Notes: generated from the letters alone by a model not told the origin. DNA of 64,000 bases from Streptomyces sp. SID10853 (GCF_010548145.1 NZ_JAAGLN010000001.1:62001-126000); one strand, 5' to 3'. Positions 9,101-17,190 are shown, counted from the first letter of the stretch. Numbers and translations: made by a program.

Positions 9101-9135
9101 CCGTTTCCCCCCGCATCTGCCGTGGGGGGAAACGG
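9101..9135. terminator. 12-bp stem hairpin downstream of DUF397
   Basis: CCGTTTCCCCCC, an 11-base loop, then GGGGGGAAACGG: a perfect 12-bp stem 17 bases beyond the stop of the leftward DUF397 gene. No T-run follows. Position fits transcription termination of the XRE/DUF397 pair. Confidence 0.55.
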
Positions 9136-9151
9136 ACCGCTCTTGCAGCAA

Positions 9152-9391
9152 TCAGATGTCGAAGCGCCCAGCGGCTGCGCCGTCCACGAAACCGACGAAC
9201 GCCGAGGGGTCGAAGGTGAGGACCGGTCCGTTAGGGTCCTTAGAGTCCCGGACAGCGACCCGGTTTCGGGTATGCCGGAGGTCAGCGACCTCAAGGCAAG
9301 CGCCTCCCTGGTCGTTGCTGTACGAGGACTTGAACCAGGCTGCTTCGGTCAGGGCAGGGGCCGTGCTCTTGATATTGATGGCTACTTCCAC
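9152..9391 (-). CDS. DUF397 family protein
   Basis: 79 residues from a GTG. It has the DUF397 pattern: AAWFKSSYSNDQGGACLEVAD, then VRDSKDPNGPVLTF and a hydrophobic C-terminal F..F. Such proteins are encoded next to XRE/DUF5753 regulators in Streptomyces and are thought to modulate them. Here the reading frame overlaps the end of the XRE gene by 10 bp, which implies translational coupling and a functional pair. Confidence 0.9.
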   Translation of the reverse strand: MEVAINIKSTAPALTEAAWFKSSYSNDQGGACLEVADLRHTRNRVAVRDSKDPNGPVLTFDPSAFVGFVDGAAAGRFDI

Positions 9392-10248
9392 TCTCTTGCT
9401 AGTCGGTGCAGGAACCCGGCAGTCTCTGCCGGAGCCAGGGCGCTTTCACGCATAGCGTCAAAGCGGCGGATGTAGTTCTGAACAGTATTCGCCGAGTCGG
9501 TGACACTGATCGTGTCGGGCATGTCCACCTGCGCGATCGGATCCAGAGCATCAGGGAAGTCAAGAAGGATGAAGTTGCTCTGCGCTCGGTAGCTGACCAC
9601 TGAGTTTTGAAGGATCTGGATGATCACGTTGTCGAGTTGATTCAGCTCCGCGATCAAGTCGTACTGTGCCCGCATCACATCTGGCCCGGCCACCATGCGC
9701 CGTACGGAAGCCTCATCCATGATGACGCGCAGCTGCAGCGGGTTGTCATCGCGAGTGATCAGCTCCCGGCGTTCCATCCGGAGCCGAACGTTCGTCTCGA
9801 CGAACTCGGTCCTCGTCTCGTCCACAGGCTTCGCCAGCAAGAACAGGGCTCGTGCGTAGGCTTCGGTCTGCAGAAGGCCGAAGACAACCGCCGGCTCGAA
9901 GGCGCGCATCGCCTTCGCATCCTGCTCCAGCCCGCGGTAGGTCGGCATCTTGGACGGCATGACGTGGCGGTAGGGAGTCCAGGGTTCCTTGCTCAACGAC
10001 TCTCGGTGAAGCTGCAGAAGCGTCTCCCTGTCGTCCTTGCTGTCCAGCTCGTACAGGACCATGAGGGCTTCCAGGTCCGCTACCCGGGGCAGATCGTTCT
10101 CTCCGAGCTCGACACGTGCGAGCTTCGTGTGGGAGAACTTCAAGCTCTTACCCACGTCCTGGAGCGTGAGGTCCTTCTTCTCGCGGAGCTTCCGTAGCTC
10201 CTTTCCCAGTTCCCTGCGTCGGAACGTCGCTCCCCGTTTCGCTGCCAT
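9382..10248 (-). CDS. XRE-family regulator with DUF5753-type C-terminus
   Basis: 288 residues; ATG at 10248 with GGAGGG about eight bases upstream. An HTH occupies residues 10-65 (ELRKLREKKDLTLQDVGKSLKFSHTKLARVE). The rest is the DUF5753 domain usual for Streptomyces XRE regulators (GLEQDAKAMRAFEPAVVFGLLQTEAYARAL, then RQ-type repeats and a C-terminal YIRRFDAMRESAL). Pairing with DUF397 is the standard arrangement. Upstream, GGGCATTTGC and GCGAATGCCC form an inverted repeat (10368-10403) that could be its own operator. Confidence 0.9.
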   Translation of the reverse strand: MAAKRGATFRRRELGKELRKLREKKDLTLQDVGKSLKFSHTKLARVELGENDLPRVADLEALMVLYELDSKDDRETLLQLHRESLSKEPWTPYRHVMPSKMPTYRGLEQDAKAMRAFEPAVVFGLLQTEAYARALFLLAKPVDETRTEFVETNVRLRMERRELITRDDNPLQLRVIMDEASVRRMVAGPDVMRAQYDLIAELNQLDNVIIQILQNSVVSYRAQSNFILLDFPDALDPIAQVDMPDTISVTDSANTVQNYIRRFDAMRESALAPAETAGFLHRLAREWK

Positions 10249-10367
10249 TGCGTAGCCCTCCCCAGCCCTGTCGGTGCCCAACGTGCCCTATGAATGCTGC
10301 CGTTGCGGGTCGTGCCCACGAGTCTGCCACCCCCTGTGCCCCCTTGAACAACCCCTTGCCTGTGCTT

Positions 10368-10403
10368 GGGCATTTGCCAATTTCTGAATCACCGCGAATG
10401 CCC
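10368..10403. promoter_or_regulatory. Imperfect 10-bp inverted repeat upstream of the XRE gene
   Basis: GGGCATTTGC at 10368-10377 and GCGAATGCCC at 10394-10403 pair with one mismatch across a 16-base spacer. It lies in the 339-bp gap between the leftward XRE gene and the rightward gene at 10588. Several copies of TGCCC-N-TTG surround it. An autoregulatory operator is a reasonable guess, not shown. Confidence 0.35.
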
Positions 10404-10587
10404 TTGCACAGTAAATCGCACATGCAGCACGGTAGTTGTGCGGCTGATCGTGAACCTCGTTCGCTCCAGCCCATGGTGGCGTGCGCCCCCGAAGCCCGCG
10501 CGGCCCAGCTCCTGCGAGGCCCGCCAGGGAACTTCGGGGGCCGGGCTGCGCGACCAAGTCCTTCACCCCGACGAGCCGAGGCCAGCA

Positions 10588-11097
10588 ATGCGCCAGAGCA
10601 CCGCCCGCACAAACCAGTCCTGGATGGAACAGGAGCGCGCGTTCGATGCGCTCTGCCACCCCGAGACGGTCCGCGTTGAGCCCGACTCGTACGCGCAGCT
10701 TGCGGCGGCACGGCGCGGCCACCTCGGGCGTATAGTCGCGCAGCTCCACGCCAGGAGTCGGGTGCCGCGGGTATGCCTGTACTCGCTGTCCGTTGGCGGG
10801 CACGAGCCGCGGCACTCCTTGGACGCGACCGGGGCCTTCGCCGCCCGTCAGTCCTGGAAGGTCGGGGCCGGGCAGTCCTACACCGATCACCACGGTGCGA
10901 CGGACCCGGAGGGGCGGCCGGGGTGGTGCCGTGTGCGCCGGCAGATCCGGGGCGGGTACGCGGACGGGGTCGTGGTGGTCACGCACTCCGTCATCAGCCC
11001 GCGCCCTGATGAGTACAGGCGGCAACTCGACTGGTTCCAGGAGCACTCGGCGTTCGTCGCCGTGGTCGTGCCAGAAGTCCAAGAGGTGCAGAGGTGA
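10588..11097 (+). CDS. Hypothetical protein
   Basis: 169 residues from an ATG at 10588 with only a weak GAGG upstream. An N-terminal helix with an EQERAFDALCHPE run precedes an alternating strand/helix domain (RVPRVCLYSLSVGGHEP, GGYADGVVVVTHSVISPRPDEYRRQLDWFQEHSAFVAVVVPE). The second part resembles a Rossmann-like or resolvase-like fold but lacks a recognisable catalytic set. Unknown function; often such genes sit by XRE regulators. Confidence 0.5.
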   Translation: MRQSTARTNQSWMEQERAFDALCHPETVRVEPDSYAQLAAARRGHLGRIVAQLHARSRVPRVCLYSLSVGGHEPRHSLDATGAFAARQSWKVGAGQSYTDHHGATDPEGRPGWCRVRRQIRGGYADGVVVVTHSVISPRPDEYRRQLDWFQEHSAFVAVVVPEVQEVQR

Positions 11098-11135
11098 GCA
11101 CCCGGGCTACCGAGTCCAGGTGTGCCGGCACCGGG

Positions 11136-12056
11136 TCAGGGTGGGCTGACGCAGCGGAATCCGGTGTCGTTGTCCAGCATGCCGACGCTCGCCGCATTTT
11201 CCATGGACGGCGCTGCGCGCTGGAAGGGGCTGCTGAATGCACTGCCCTTCAACTGGAACCGGTTCGTTCCGTCCGTTCCGGGTGTGGAGCACCACTCCCA
11301 CACGTTGCCGCACAGGTCCTGGACGCCGTACGGGCTGACGCCGGACTGGTAGCGGGTGACGGGTGTGGTGGAGCCGATCCCGGACTCGGCTGTGTTGCAC
11401 TTCGCGGCCGTGGGCGAGCTGCCCCACGGGTACGCGTGCCCCTTTGGGCCTCGGGCGGCCTTCTCCCACTGACGGGCGGTGGGCAGCTGCTTGCCGCACC
11501 ACCGGGCGTAGGCGGTGGCGTCGCTCCAGGTCACCCACACCACGGGGTGGTCGTAGAGGGAGTTCGGGCAACTGCCGCCGAGCCAGTGTTGTGGTGCCCG
11601 GTGTCCGGTGGAGCGCACGAACCGGTCGTAGTCGACATTGGTCGTGGGGTACACGTCGATACGGAACGCATCGAGCCACACGGCCGCGTCTTTGGGGCCG
11701 GAGAGGTAGATGCCCTCCTCGACGAGGGTCATGATCTTGCCGTCGACGGGGTGGCGGAGGGTGTGGGGGTCGCGGCGCAGCAGTTCCTCGGCGCGCTCGT
11801 CGGATCCTGCGGCGGCCCGCTCGGTGAGGAGCTGTGCGAAGCGCTGCTGGACGGGCTCGGGGGATCTGGAGAGCAGGGTGTCCAGCGCGGCCTGGTTGCC
11901 GGGGTGAGGCTTGATCGATTCACCCCGGCCCTCCCAGTTGACGAGCTGGCGGTGGCTGATGCCGACTGTCGCGGCGAAGTCCTTGCCGTTCATGCGCATC
12001 GCCTCGCGGAGCAGGGCGACTTCTCGGCCGGTCCACCGTGTGACCCCCGTTGTCAC
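11136..12056 (-). CDS. HTH domain fused to a formylglycine-generating-enzyme-like (SUMF1/EgtB/PvdO) domain
   Basis: 306 residues from a GTG. Residues 1-60 form an XRE-like HTH (LREAMRMNGKDFAATVGISHRQLVNWE). Residues 105-306 carry the FGE-sulfatase fold: WVTWSDATAYARWCGKQLPTARQWEKAARG, YPWG, GVQDLCGNVWEWC and a terminal GFRC. Members oxidise sulfatase cysteines, form C-S bonds or act as sensors. The Cys pair of true FGE is not clearly aligned, so activity is uncertain. The fusion suggests a regulator with a ligand- or redox-sensing module. It lies 15 bp before the aminotransferase gene end. Confidence 0.75.
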   Translation of the reverse strand: MTTGVTRWTGREVALLREAMRMNGKDFAATVGISHRQLVNWEGRGESIKPHPGNQAALDTLLSRSPEPVQQRFAQLLTERAAAGSDERAEELLRRDPHTLRHPVDGKIMTLVEEGIYLSGPKDAAVWLDAFRIDVYPTTNVDYDRFVRSTGHRAPQHWLGGSCPNSLYDHPVVWVTWSDATAYARWCGKQLPTARQWEKAARGPKGHAYPWGSSPTAAKCNTAESGIGSTTPVTRYQSGVSPYGVQDLCGNVWEWCSTPGTDGTNRFQLKGSAFSSPFQRAAPSMENAASVGMLDNDTGFRCVSPP

Positions 12057-12071
12057 GTGCTTCGCCTGCCG

Positions 12072-12872
12072 TTACAGGGTCTCGCCGGGGATGGACAGGT
12101 ACGCCTCGCGCAGCTCGGTCAGCACCGGGTGGTCGGTGGGCAGGTCGGTCTCATCGATGGCTGCCAGCGCCCTTACGCCGATGGAGGTGTTCGTGGCGAA
12201 TGCGGCCACCATGGTCTTGGCCTGGTCGAGGGTGACGGTGGCCGTGCGGTGTGCGGTGCCGGCGTGCTGCTGGACCAGGGCCATGGTCACGCCGGGCAGC
12301 ACCGGGGCCTTCGGCCATACCACGGTCCCGGTGCTTTCGATGAAGCCGACGTTCCAGGTGCCGCCCTCGCTCACGAAGCCGTCGCGGCCGACGAACAGCG
12401 CGTCGTCAAATCCGTTCAGCTGCGCCGTACGCCGGGCATGCAAAGCACCGAACAGGCCCGAATGCTTCACCTGCGGAAGGTCCCGTTCGTACTCAACGCT
12501 CTGCGCGCGGAGCGGTGGCGGGGGCATGGCCCCGCTCGGGCGGACGGTGACCAGGACTCCGGGCTGGTTCGCGTCGGCCGGGTGTGCCATCTCCACGGTG
12601 GGGTCGTAGACGGTGACGCGGACGACGCACGGGCCGTCGCGGCCCTCCAGCGCGGCGCGTACGTGGTCGCGGACACGTCCGGTGTCCAGCTGGGCTCCCC
12701 AGACGATCTTGCAGTCCCGCACCAGGCGCTCCATGTGCAGGGAGAGGCCGCGAATCGTGCGGTCGGCGTCCACACGCATGGACGTGAAATGCCCCAGGCC
12801 GGTCAGCGCCAGGGGGAGCAAGTCATCGCTGGTTACGGGTTTTTCATCGAGTGTGGCCATGCCGCTCAGCAT
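12072..12872 (-). CDS. Class IV PLP-dependent aminotransferase / aminodeoxychorismate lyase family
   Basis: 266 residues from the ATG at 12872; an ATG at 12860 is equally possible, since neither has a good ribosome site. Fold type IV features are clear: an N-terminal GLGHFTSMRV and SLHMERLVRD, then the Lys region VKHSGLFGALHARRTA, and NGFDDALFVGRDGFVSEGGTWNVGFI, the usual cofactor phosphate-binding segment. Substrate could be a branched-chain amino acid, D-amino acid or aminodeoxychorismate. It is the first gene of a leftward pair with the HTH-FGE fusion. A small TCAAC-TTC-GTTGA inverted repeat (12921-12933) lies in its upstream region. Confidence 0.8.
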   Translation of the reverse strand: MLSGMATLDEKPVTSDDLLPLALTGLGHFTSMRVDADRTIRGLSLHMERLVRDCKIVWGAQLDTGRVRDHVRAALEGRDGPCVVRVTVYDPTVEMAHPADANQPGVLVTVRPSGAMPPPPLRAQSVEYERDLPQVKHSGLFGALHARRTAQLNGFDDALFVGRDGFVSEGGTWNVGFIESTGTVVWPKAPVLPGVTMALVQQHAGTAHRTATVTLDQAKTMVAAFATNTSIGVRALAAIDETDLPTDHPVLTELREAYLSIPGETL

Positions 12873-13075
12873 GGCAGGACGGCCTGTCTCCCCGACACCC
12901 CGACCAGTGTTACTGACGGGTCAACTTCGTTGATACTTCCTTCCCTCTTCCTCACCTTCACGTGTTCGCTAGTTACCGTCCGGACACGTCTGGTGATCAC
13001 CGAGACGAGGTGTGCCCGGAGATGCCGCGCCACACCCCGACGTCTTTCGTGCACCGTCCACCTGGGAGGCTCCCG

Positions 13076-13510
13076 ATGACCCCCGCCGCAGCCGTCACCC
13101 CGCTCACAGCGCGGGCGTCGGCACCGGCCGCCCGATCGTTCTCGGTGGCCTTCGTCCCGGAGCATTCCAGCGTGGCCCGCATGCGTCGGGTCACCAGAGC
13201 TTGCATGCGCCACTGGCGGGTGGACGAGTGCCTGGCGGGAGACGTGGTGCTCGCCGTCTCGGAACTGGTCACCAATTCTGTCCAGCACGGTCACGGTGAC
13301 GTCGGACTGCGAGTGCGGTACGACGGTGACGAACTATGCGTTGAGGTCACTGACGGGAACCCGGCTCCGGCCGAACTTCGCTCTGCTGGCGACGATGACG
13401 TGTCAGGCCGCGGTCTCTTCCTCGTGGCCGTTCTCGCGAAGGACTGGGGCGTCAGCAACGACGGCAAAACCACCTGGTGCACGTTCCGCGTCCCCACGGG
13501 GAGGTCCTGA
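13076..13510 (+). CDS. ATP-binding regulator (HATPase_c, RsbW-like)
   Basis: 144 residues from an ATG with GGGAGG upstream. The GHKL ATPase core is present: N-box VVLAVSELVTNSVQHG with the Mg-binding Asn, a G1-box VTDGNPAP, and GRGLFLVAVLAKDWGV. Streptomyces encodes many such stand-alone anti-sigma-like kinases. It heads a rightward run with overlapping or close genes up to the graspetide maturase (its stop is directly followed by the next ATG), so it may regulate that operon. Confidence 0.8.
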   Translation: MTPAAAVTPLTARASAPAARSFSVAFVPEHSSVARMRRVTRACMRHWRVDECLAGDVVLAVSELVTNSVQHGHGDVGLRVRYDGDELCVEVTDGNPAPAELRSAGDDDVSGRGLFLVAVLAKDWGVSNDGKTTWCTFRVPTGRS

Positions 13511-14001
13511 TGGTCGCCGTCGACCACGCCACCGCCACAGGACTGCTGCGCCGGCCGTTCTCCTCCGACCACAAGGCGATGCGCATGCTCGCCGCAGCCC
13601 TGTCCCGCTCGCTCGCCACCGAAGGGATCCCTGGCGATCTGATCGACGCCCTGGAGGACGCGCTTCGCGTCGACCCCGACCCCAGGCCAGCGCCTGCTCG
13701 CAAACTCGACGGTCTGTTACACCGCCTCGGCCTCCCGCTTCCCCGGCCGCGTCGGCCCCCGAGGCCCGCCCTTCCGTTGACCCAGGAGGAGACAGCTCGG
13801 ATCACCGCCAGATTCCACAGGGCAACAGGCCAGCTCATTCACGTCGTTCAGTGGCGCACCGAGGTCTATCCGACCGAGGAGCTACGTCTCCTGCGGCTCC
13901 TGCGCAATGAACAACCGGCCCAGGAGGAATCCCGCGCGTACCTGCGCCGGTACGCCCTCGCCATCCTCGCCATCCTTGACCTGATGGGAGACGACGCGTG
14001 A
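13510..14001 (+). CDS. Hypothetical protein of the graspetide operon
   Basis: 163 residues, ATG sharing a base with the previous stop. A helical N-terminus (KAMRMLAAALSRSLATEGIPGDLIDALEDAL), a Pro/Arg-rich linker, and a helical C-terminus (RYALAILAILDLMGDDA). A TTA leucine codon at 13717 is rare in Streptomyces and would make translation depend on the bldA tRNA. Family unknown; the position suggests a part in peptide production or its control. Confidence 0.55.
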   Translation: MVAVDHATATGLLRRPFSSDHKAMRMLAAALSRSLATEGIPGDLIDALEDALRVDPDPRPAPARKLDGLLHRLGLPLPRPRRPPRPALPLTQEETARITARFHRATGQLIHVVQWRTEVYPTEELRLLRLLRNEQPAQEESRAYLRRYALAILAILDLMGDDA

Positions 14002-14309
14002 CGCGCACTCTCACCCCCGACGTCGGGCCTGCTTTCTGGAATGTGACGCCACAGCAGCAGTCCCGACCCGCCCGGCGCCGAGAAAACGAGACCTCACACA
14101 CTCTGGGAGGCCGCCGCGCCTCGGCGCCGGGCACCTACCTCTACATGGTGGTCCCCGCACTTCTCACCGCGCTGGCCCTCGCCCACATACGCAGGACGCG
14201 CTGCCGCAGGCCAACACCCGTTATGCACCGCCTCGTAGATGAAGAGGCGCGACGTTTCGCCGATTTGTGCAGCCTGTTGATCAACACTTCCGCAGAGGGT
14301 CCTCCATGA
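13998..14309 (+). CDS. Small membrane-anchored hypothetical protein
   Basis: 103 residues from a GTG overlapping the previous stop (GTGA). One membrane segment at residues 47-63 (TYLYMVVPALLTALALAHI) lies between two basic, otherwise unremarkable segments. The next frame begins inside its stop. Membrane anchoring fits export or immunity for the peptide; this is inference from position only. Confidence 0.45.
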   Translation: MTRTLTPDVGPAFWNVTPQQQSRPARRRENETSHTLGGRRASAPGTYLYMVVPALLTALALAHIRRTRCRRPTPVMHRLVDEEARRFADLCSLLINTSAEGPP

Positions 14310-14527
14310 TCTGCCGGGCGCTCTTCGAGTTCGGCGTCCTGCCAGCATTCCTTTGCGCCCTCGCACGGCACGTCCTCGCGAGGCACCGAGCTCTCAGCGG
14401 CGCCGCTCCGCCGAAGCCACAGCGCGAACCCAGCTTCACGCGGGCGTACTTGCTCGGATGCGCCGCCTTTCCACTGGCCTGCCTTGCCCTGCTTTCTCTG
14501 GCCATACTGCCCGGCCGTATTCCCTAG
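14306..14527 (+). CDS. Small membrane protein
   Basis: 73 residues from the ATG overlapping the previous stop. Two hydrophobic segments (FEFGVLPAFLCALARHVL and LLGCAAFPLACLALLSLAIL) flank a basic loop. It is the last gene before the two precursor peptides. A helper for export or self-protection is possible. Confidence 0.45.
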   Translation: MICRALFEFGVLPAFLCALARHVLARHRALSGAAPPKPQREPSFTRAYLLGCAAFPLACLALLSLAILPGRIP

Positions 14528-14565
14528 GCCCCCATACACGCCCACTCACTAACAACGGAGAACTC

Positions 14566-14754
14566 GTGCTTTTGCTACTCGCACTGACCCTGTGTACAGC
14601 CCCGAAGCCCATCCCCACCCCCGGCTCCGCGCTGCTGCCATTTGATCCCACCCGACAGACAACTCGCCGCCCGGCCGGGCACGTCGTTCCCGCCACCATG
14701 TCCGACGTAGGTGGGTCCCCGAACGAAACGGATAACTCCGGTCGCTTGTGGTAA
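14566..14754 (+). CDS. Graspetide precursor peptide 1 (ATP-grasp target RiPP)
   Basis: 62 residues from a GTG with CGGAG six bases upstream. The leader holds LALTLCTAPKP and the PFDPTRQTT motif; the core ends in DNSGRLW and carries Ser/Thr and Asp/Glu residues (TMSDVGGSPNETDNSG) that could form side-chain esters. The leader motif FDPxRQ and the position just ahead of an ATP-grasp maturase match the putative ATP-grasp target family that accompanies SAV_5884-type maturases. It shares the leader and C-terminal Trp with the second peptide downstream. Confidence 0.75.
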   Translation: MLLLLALTLCTAPKPIPTPGSALLPFDPTRQTTRRPAGHVVPATMSDVGGSPNETDNSGRLW

Positions 14755-14807
14755 TCAACTCCGCCCGCTCATCGCATTTCTGCGTCCCGTTTCCGTTGGG
14801 AGGTTTT

Positions 14808-14978
14808 GTGTCCCTGCCCCTGGCTCTGACACTGTGCACCGCCCCGAAGCCCTTTCCTGTCCGGGAATCGAGACCGGAGTTCGACCCGGTCCGTCAGATC
14901 ACTTCCCGCACGGCCGAAGCCCGGCCGGTCACGATGATTCCGGGCGAGAAGGACGACGGGTCCAGCGGCCTGTGGTGA
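14808..14978 (+). CDS. Graspetide precursor peptide 2
   Basis: 56 residues from a GTG with TGGGAGG four bases upstream. It aligns with precursor 1 through LALTLCTAPKP and FDPVRQITSR, then diverges to a shorter core TMIPGEKDDGSSGLW. The cores therefore differ in number and spacing of acidic and hydroxyl residues, so two products with different ring patterns are expected from one maturase. Tandem duplication followed by core divergence is the simplest origin. Confidence 0.75.
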   Translation: MSLPLALTLCTAPKPFPVRESRPEFDPVRQITSRTAEARPVTMIPGEKDDGSSGLW

Positions 14979-15024
14979 TGGCCAGCCAGCTTCTGTTGAT
15001 CTCGTTGATGTACGGAGACCTTTC

Positions 15025-16017
15025 ATGTCTTTATCACCAGAGGGACCCAGACCCACCTGCGTCATCGTCACCACCCAGGAAGACGTCACGGCAGACCTCG
15101 TCATCCCTGAGATCGAGCGCCTCGGCACACGGGTGGTCCGTCTGGACCTCGCTGACTTCCCACACGACGTCCGGCTGAGCGCTGTCGGCCCGTCCGACTG
15201 GACCGGCATGCTCAGCGTGCGCGATCACCATGTCCGGCTGAATGAGATCCGAACGGTGTGGTGGTGGCACCCGCAGCCTGCTCGCTTCGCTAAGGGCGAC
15301 GGCATGACAGAGGAGGAGGTCCAGTGGGCCGGCCGTGAGGCGACCGCAGGAGTGGCCGGTGTCCTGGCCGCTCTGCCGGACTGCCTGCACGTGAACCACC
15401 CCACGGCCACGCACGCCGCGCAGTCGAAGGCCGACGTCCTGGTGCAGGGGCCTCGCCACGGCCTCGCGGTCCCGCCCACCTGGATCGGTAACCATCTGGA
15501 TGGCGCCCTCCGGTTCTCGCGCCAGCAGGACGGGTTGATGTGCAAATCGATCTCCAGGCCCGCCATTCAGTATGCGAATTCGATGGCTGTCTTCTACACA
15601 ACCCCGTTGGACTCAGATGACCTTGACGAGAGCATCGCGGGATGCGCTCACCAGCTCCAGCGGAGGGTGCCCAAAGCGTTTGAGGTGAGGGTGACCTCGG
15701 TCGAAGGCAGGCTTTTCGCTGCACGGATCGACGCCCATTCCGCAGCGGCGAAGGCTGATTTCCGCGCTGATTATGGGGCCCTGACCTATACCCCGATCGC
15801 GGTTCCCTGCGCGGTGCGTTCTGGTGTATCGCGTTTGCTGACCCACTACCGCCTTCACTATGCAGCCCTCGATTTCCTGGTCGATGCGGAAGGCTGTTGG
15901 TGGTTCGTGGATCTCAACCCGGCCGGTCAGTACGGCTGGATTGAGCGGGCGCTGCCCGAATTGAAGATCACCGCGGAACTCGCCGGGCTTCTCGCCTCGT
16001 CGGGGGAGGCCGCGTGA
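15025..16017 (+). CDS. ATP-grasp ribosomal peptide maturase (graspetide ligase, SAV_5884-type)
   Basis: 330 residues, ATG with GGAG seven bases upstream. The N-terminal part has the MvdD-like pre-ATP-grasp pattern (VIVTTQEDVTADLVIPEIERLG, RLDLADFP, VWWWHPQPARF). The ATP-grasp core follows: KADVLVQGPRHGLAVPPTWIGN, CKSISRPAIQYAN, FEVRVTSVEGRLFAARI, and DFLVDAEGCWWFVDLNPAGQYGW with the metal-binding Asp/Asn. It should phosphorylate Asp/Glu side chains of the two precursors and join them to Ser/Thr or Lys. No methyltransferase of the kind often paired with it is seen nearby. Confidence 0.85.
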   Translation: MSLSPEGPRPTCVIVTTQEDVTADLVIPEIERLGTRVVRLDLADFPHDVRLSAVGPSDWTGMLSVRDHHVRLNEIRTVWWWHPQPARFAKGDGMTEEEVQWAGREATAGVAGVLAALPDCLHVNHPTATHAAQSKADVLVQGPRHGLAVPPTWIGNHLDGALRFSRQQDGLMCKSISRPAIQYANSMAVFYTTPLDSDDLDESIAGCAHQLQRRVPKAFEVRVTSVEGRLFAARIDAHSAAAKADFRADYGALTYTPIAVPCAVRSGVSRLLTHYRLHYAALDFLVDAEGCWWFVDLNPAGQYGWIERALPELKITAELAGLLASSGEAA

Positions 16018-16424
16018 ACACCACCACCAGGGCCCTCAACCAGGCAGAGATCCTGGTGCTTATCGACGCAGTGCTTGGCTGGGACCTGAACGGACCGGGC
16101 CTGCCGGAACCCGAGATCGCGTTGGGCATGGTCGAGGACCTGACCGCCTACGGACGGATCGCGGCCGGCACGCTGTGCACCCTGTGTCTCAGTATCCCTG
16201 CCCACTCCGCCGCCGGACACGGAGCGCAGGCCACGCTCAGCGAGGCCAGCCGGCGCCTGTACCTGCCACCCCCGCACGTCACCCGGCGGGCAGTCGCGCA
16301 CCGCGCCCAGAACCTTGCCCGCCTCTGCCGAGCCCTGTTCCGGGCGACCGCGCAGGTCGAGGAGCAGGCGCGCATCGCGCGCCACACATCACAGCACGTA
16401 GCTCAGGAAGGCACCCCAGGATGA
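16014..16424 (+). CDS. DUF6415-like protein
   Basis: 136 residues from a GTG overlapping the maturase stop (GTGA). All helical: LVLIDAVLGWDL, EIALGMVEDLTAYGRIAAG, LSEASRRLYLPPP and AQNLARLCRALFRATAQ. This order matches my memory of the DUF6415 family, which is annotated as linked to natural product loci in Streptomyces. Function unknown; translational coupling to the maturase argues for a role in peptide production. Confidence 0.5.
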   Translation: MNTTTRALNQAEILVLIDAVLGWDLNGPGLPEPEIALGMVEDLTAYGRIAAGTLCTLCLSIPAHSAAGHGAQATLSEASRRLYLPPPHVTRRAVAHRAQNLARLCRALFRATAQVEEQARIARHTSQHVAQEGTPG

Positions 16425-16867
16425 AGACATCGCACGCCGTACTCGCCGCCACCGGGGCCGCAGCTGTCGGGCTCGTGATGTGCGAGAGACACCACCGGCA
16501 GCGCCTGGCTCTGCACGCTGCTGAGATCCACCAGACATGGATCACCGAGCTGATTACGAACGCCGAGCTGCGAGCCGTCTGGACACCGTCAGGGGGAGGG
16601 GTGACGGATGAGGAGCACCTGCACGCCATCGTGGTCAACCGGATGATCAGCATGCTCTCCGTGCGATACCGCGTGGGGCTGCTCACCAAGCGGGCGTTGC
16701 GCATTCAGGCAGAGCGGCTGATGGACGCCGAAGTCGGCCGTCAGTACTGGAAACGGTACGGCAGTACGCGCGAGGCGGAGGCACCCGACCGGATCGACCG
16801 ACAGGTCCTCGATGTGCTTGCCGACGCGTACGAGGACACCTTGGACATGGCAGTGTCCGTCGGCTGA
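16421..16867 (+). CDS. DUF6082-like membrane-anchored protein
   Basis: 148 residues; ATG overlaps the previous stop (ATGA). A hydrophobic N-terminus (AVLAATGAAAVGLVMC) is followed by a helical body with ITNAELRAVW, NRMISMLSVRYRVG and GRQYWKRYGSTREAEAPDRI. This pattern of Asn, Trp and Tyr-Trp resembles DUF6082 proteins of Streptomyces. It ends the tightly packed graspetide operon; a strong hairpin follows at 17065. Confidence 0.6.
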   Translation: MKTSHAVLAATGAAAVGLVMCERHHRQRLALHAAEIHQTWITELITNAELRAVWTPSGGGVTDEEHLHAIVVNRMISMLSVRYRVGLLTKRALRIQAERLMDAEVGRQYWKRYGSTREAEAPDRIDRQVLDVLADAYEDTLDMAVSVG

Positions 16868-17064
16868 CCCACCCCGGGCTGGGGCCTCCTTCCAGCTTGA
16901 GCGGCGTGGGAGGAGGAGGCGCCTCGCGCCCGGTCACGCTCTCCGTACGGCGGAGTCAACGGCCGGCCCCCTGCTCGTCCGCCGCCCGGTGCGAGAGTCC
17001 CGTCCGGCGGACGAGTGCATGACCCGGTGCAGGGCCTGCAACAGGGCTCCGCAGCGGAAGAGCC

Positions 17065-17110
17065 GTGTGGGGAAGAGACCCCTCCCACCCCCGGAACCTC
17101 TTCCCCACAC
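17065..17110. terminator. 13-bp perfect hairpin after the graspetide operon
   Basis: GTGTGGGGAAGAG, a 20-base C-rich loop, then CTCTTCCCCACAC. The stem is perfect but no T-run follows. It lies in the 323-bp gap (16868-17190) between the graspetide operon and the DUF5999 gene. Termination is likely; a regulatory role for the next operon is possible. Confidence 0.55.
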
Positions 17111-17190
17111 ACGCTACCGCTCAGAGCAAAGCGGCTCTGTAATCCGCCGAGGCCGCCCCTTCCACAATGACATGAGAGAGGACGATCGAA

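Noticed and set aside
11094-13079. 661-residue rightward open frame
   Set aside because: It is the antisense shadow of the HTH-FGE fusion and the aminotransferase, both of which have clear family motifs; the shadow protein is low-complexity Gly/Val/Arg without any motif.
14566-14978. The two short peptides as signal-peptide or lipoprotein remnants
   Set aside because: The LxLTLCTAPKP start could look like a lipobox, but both lack a charged n-region and a mature domain, share RiPP-type leader motifs and precede an ATP-grasp maturase.
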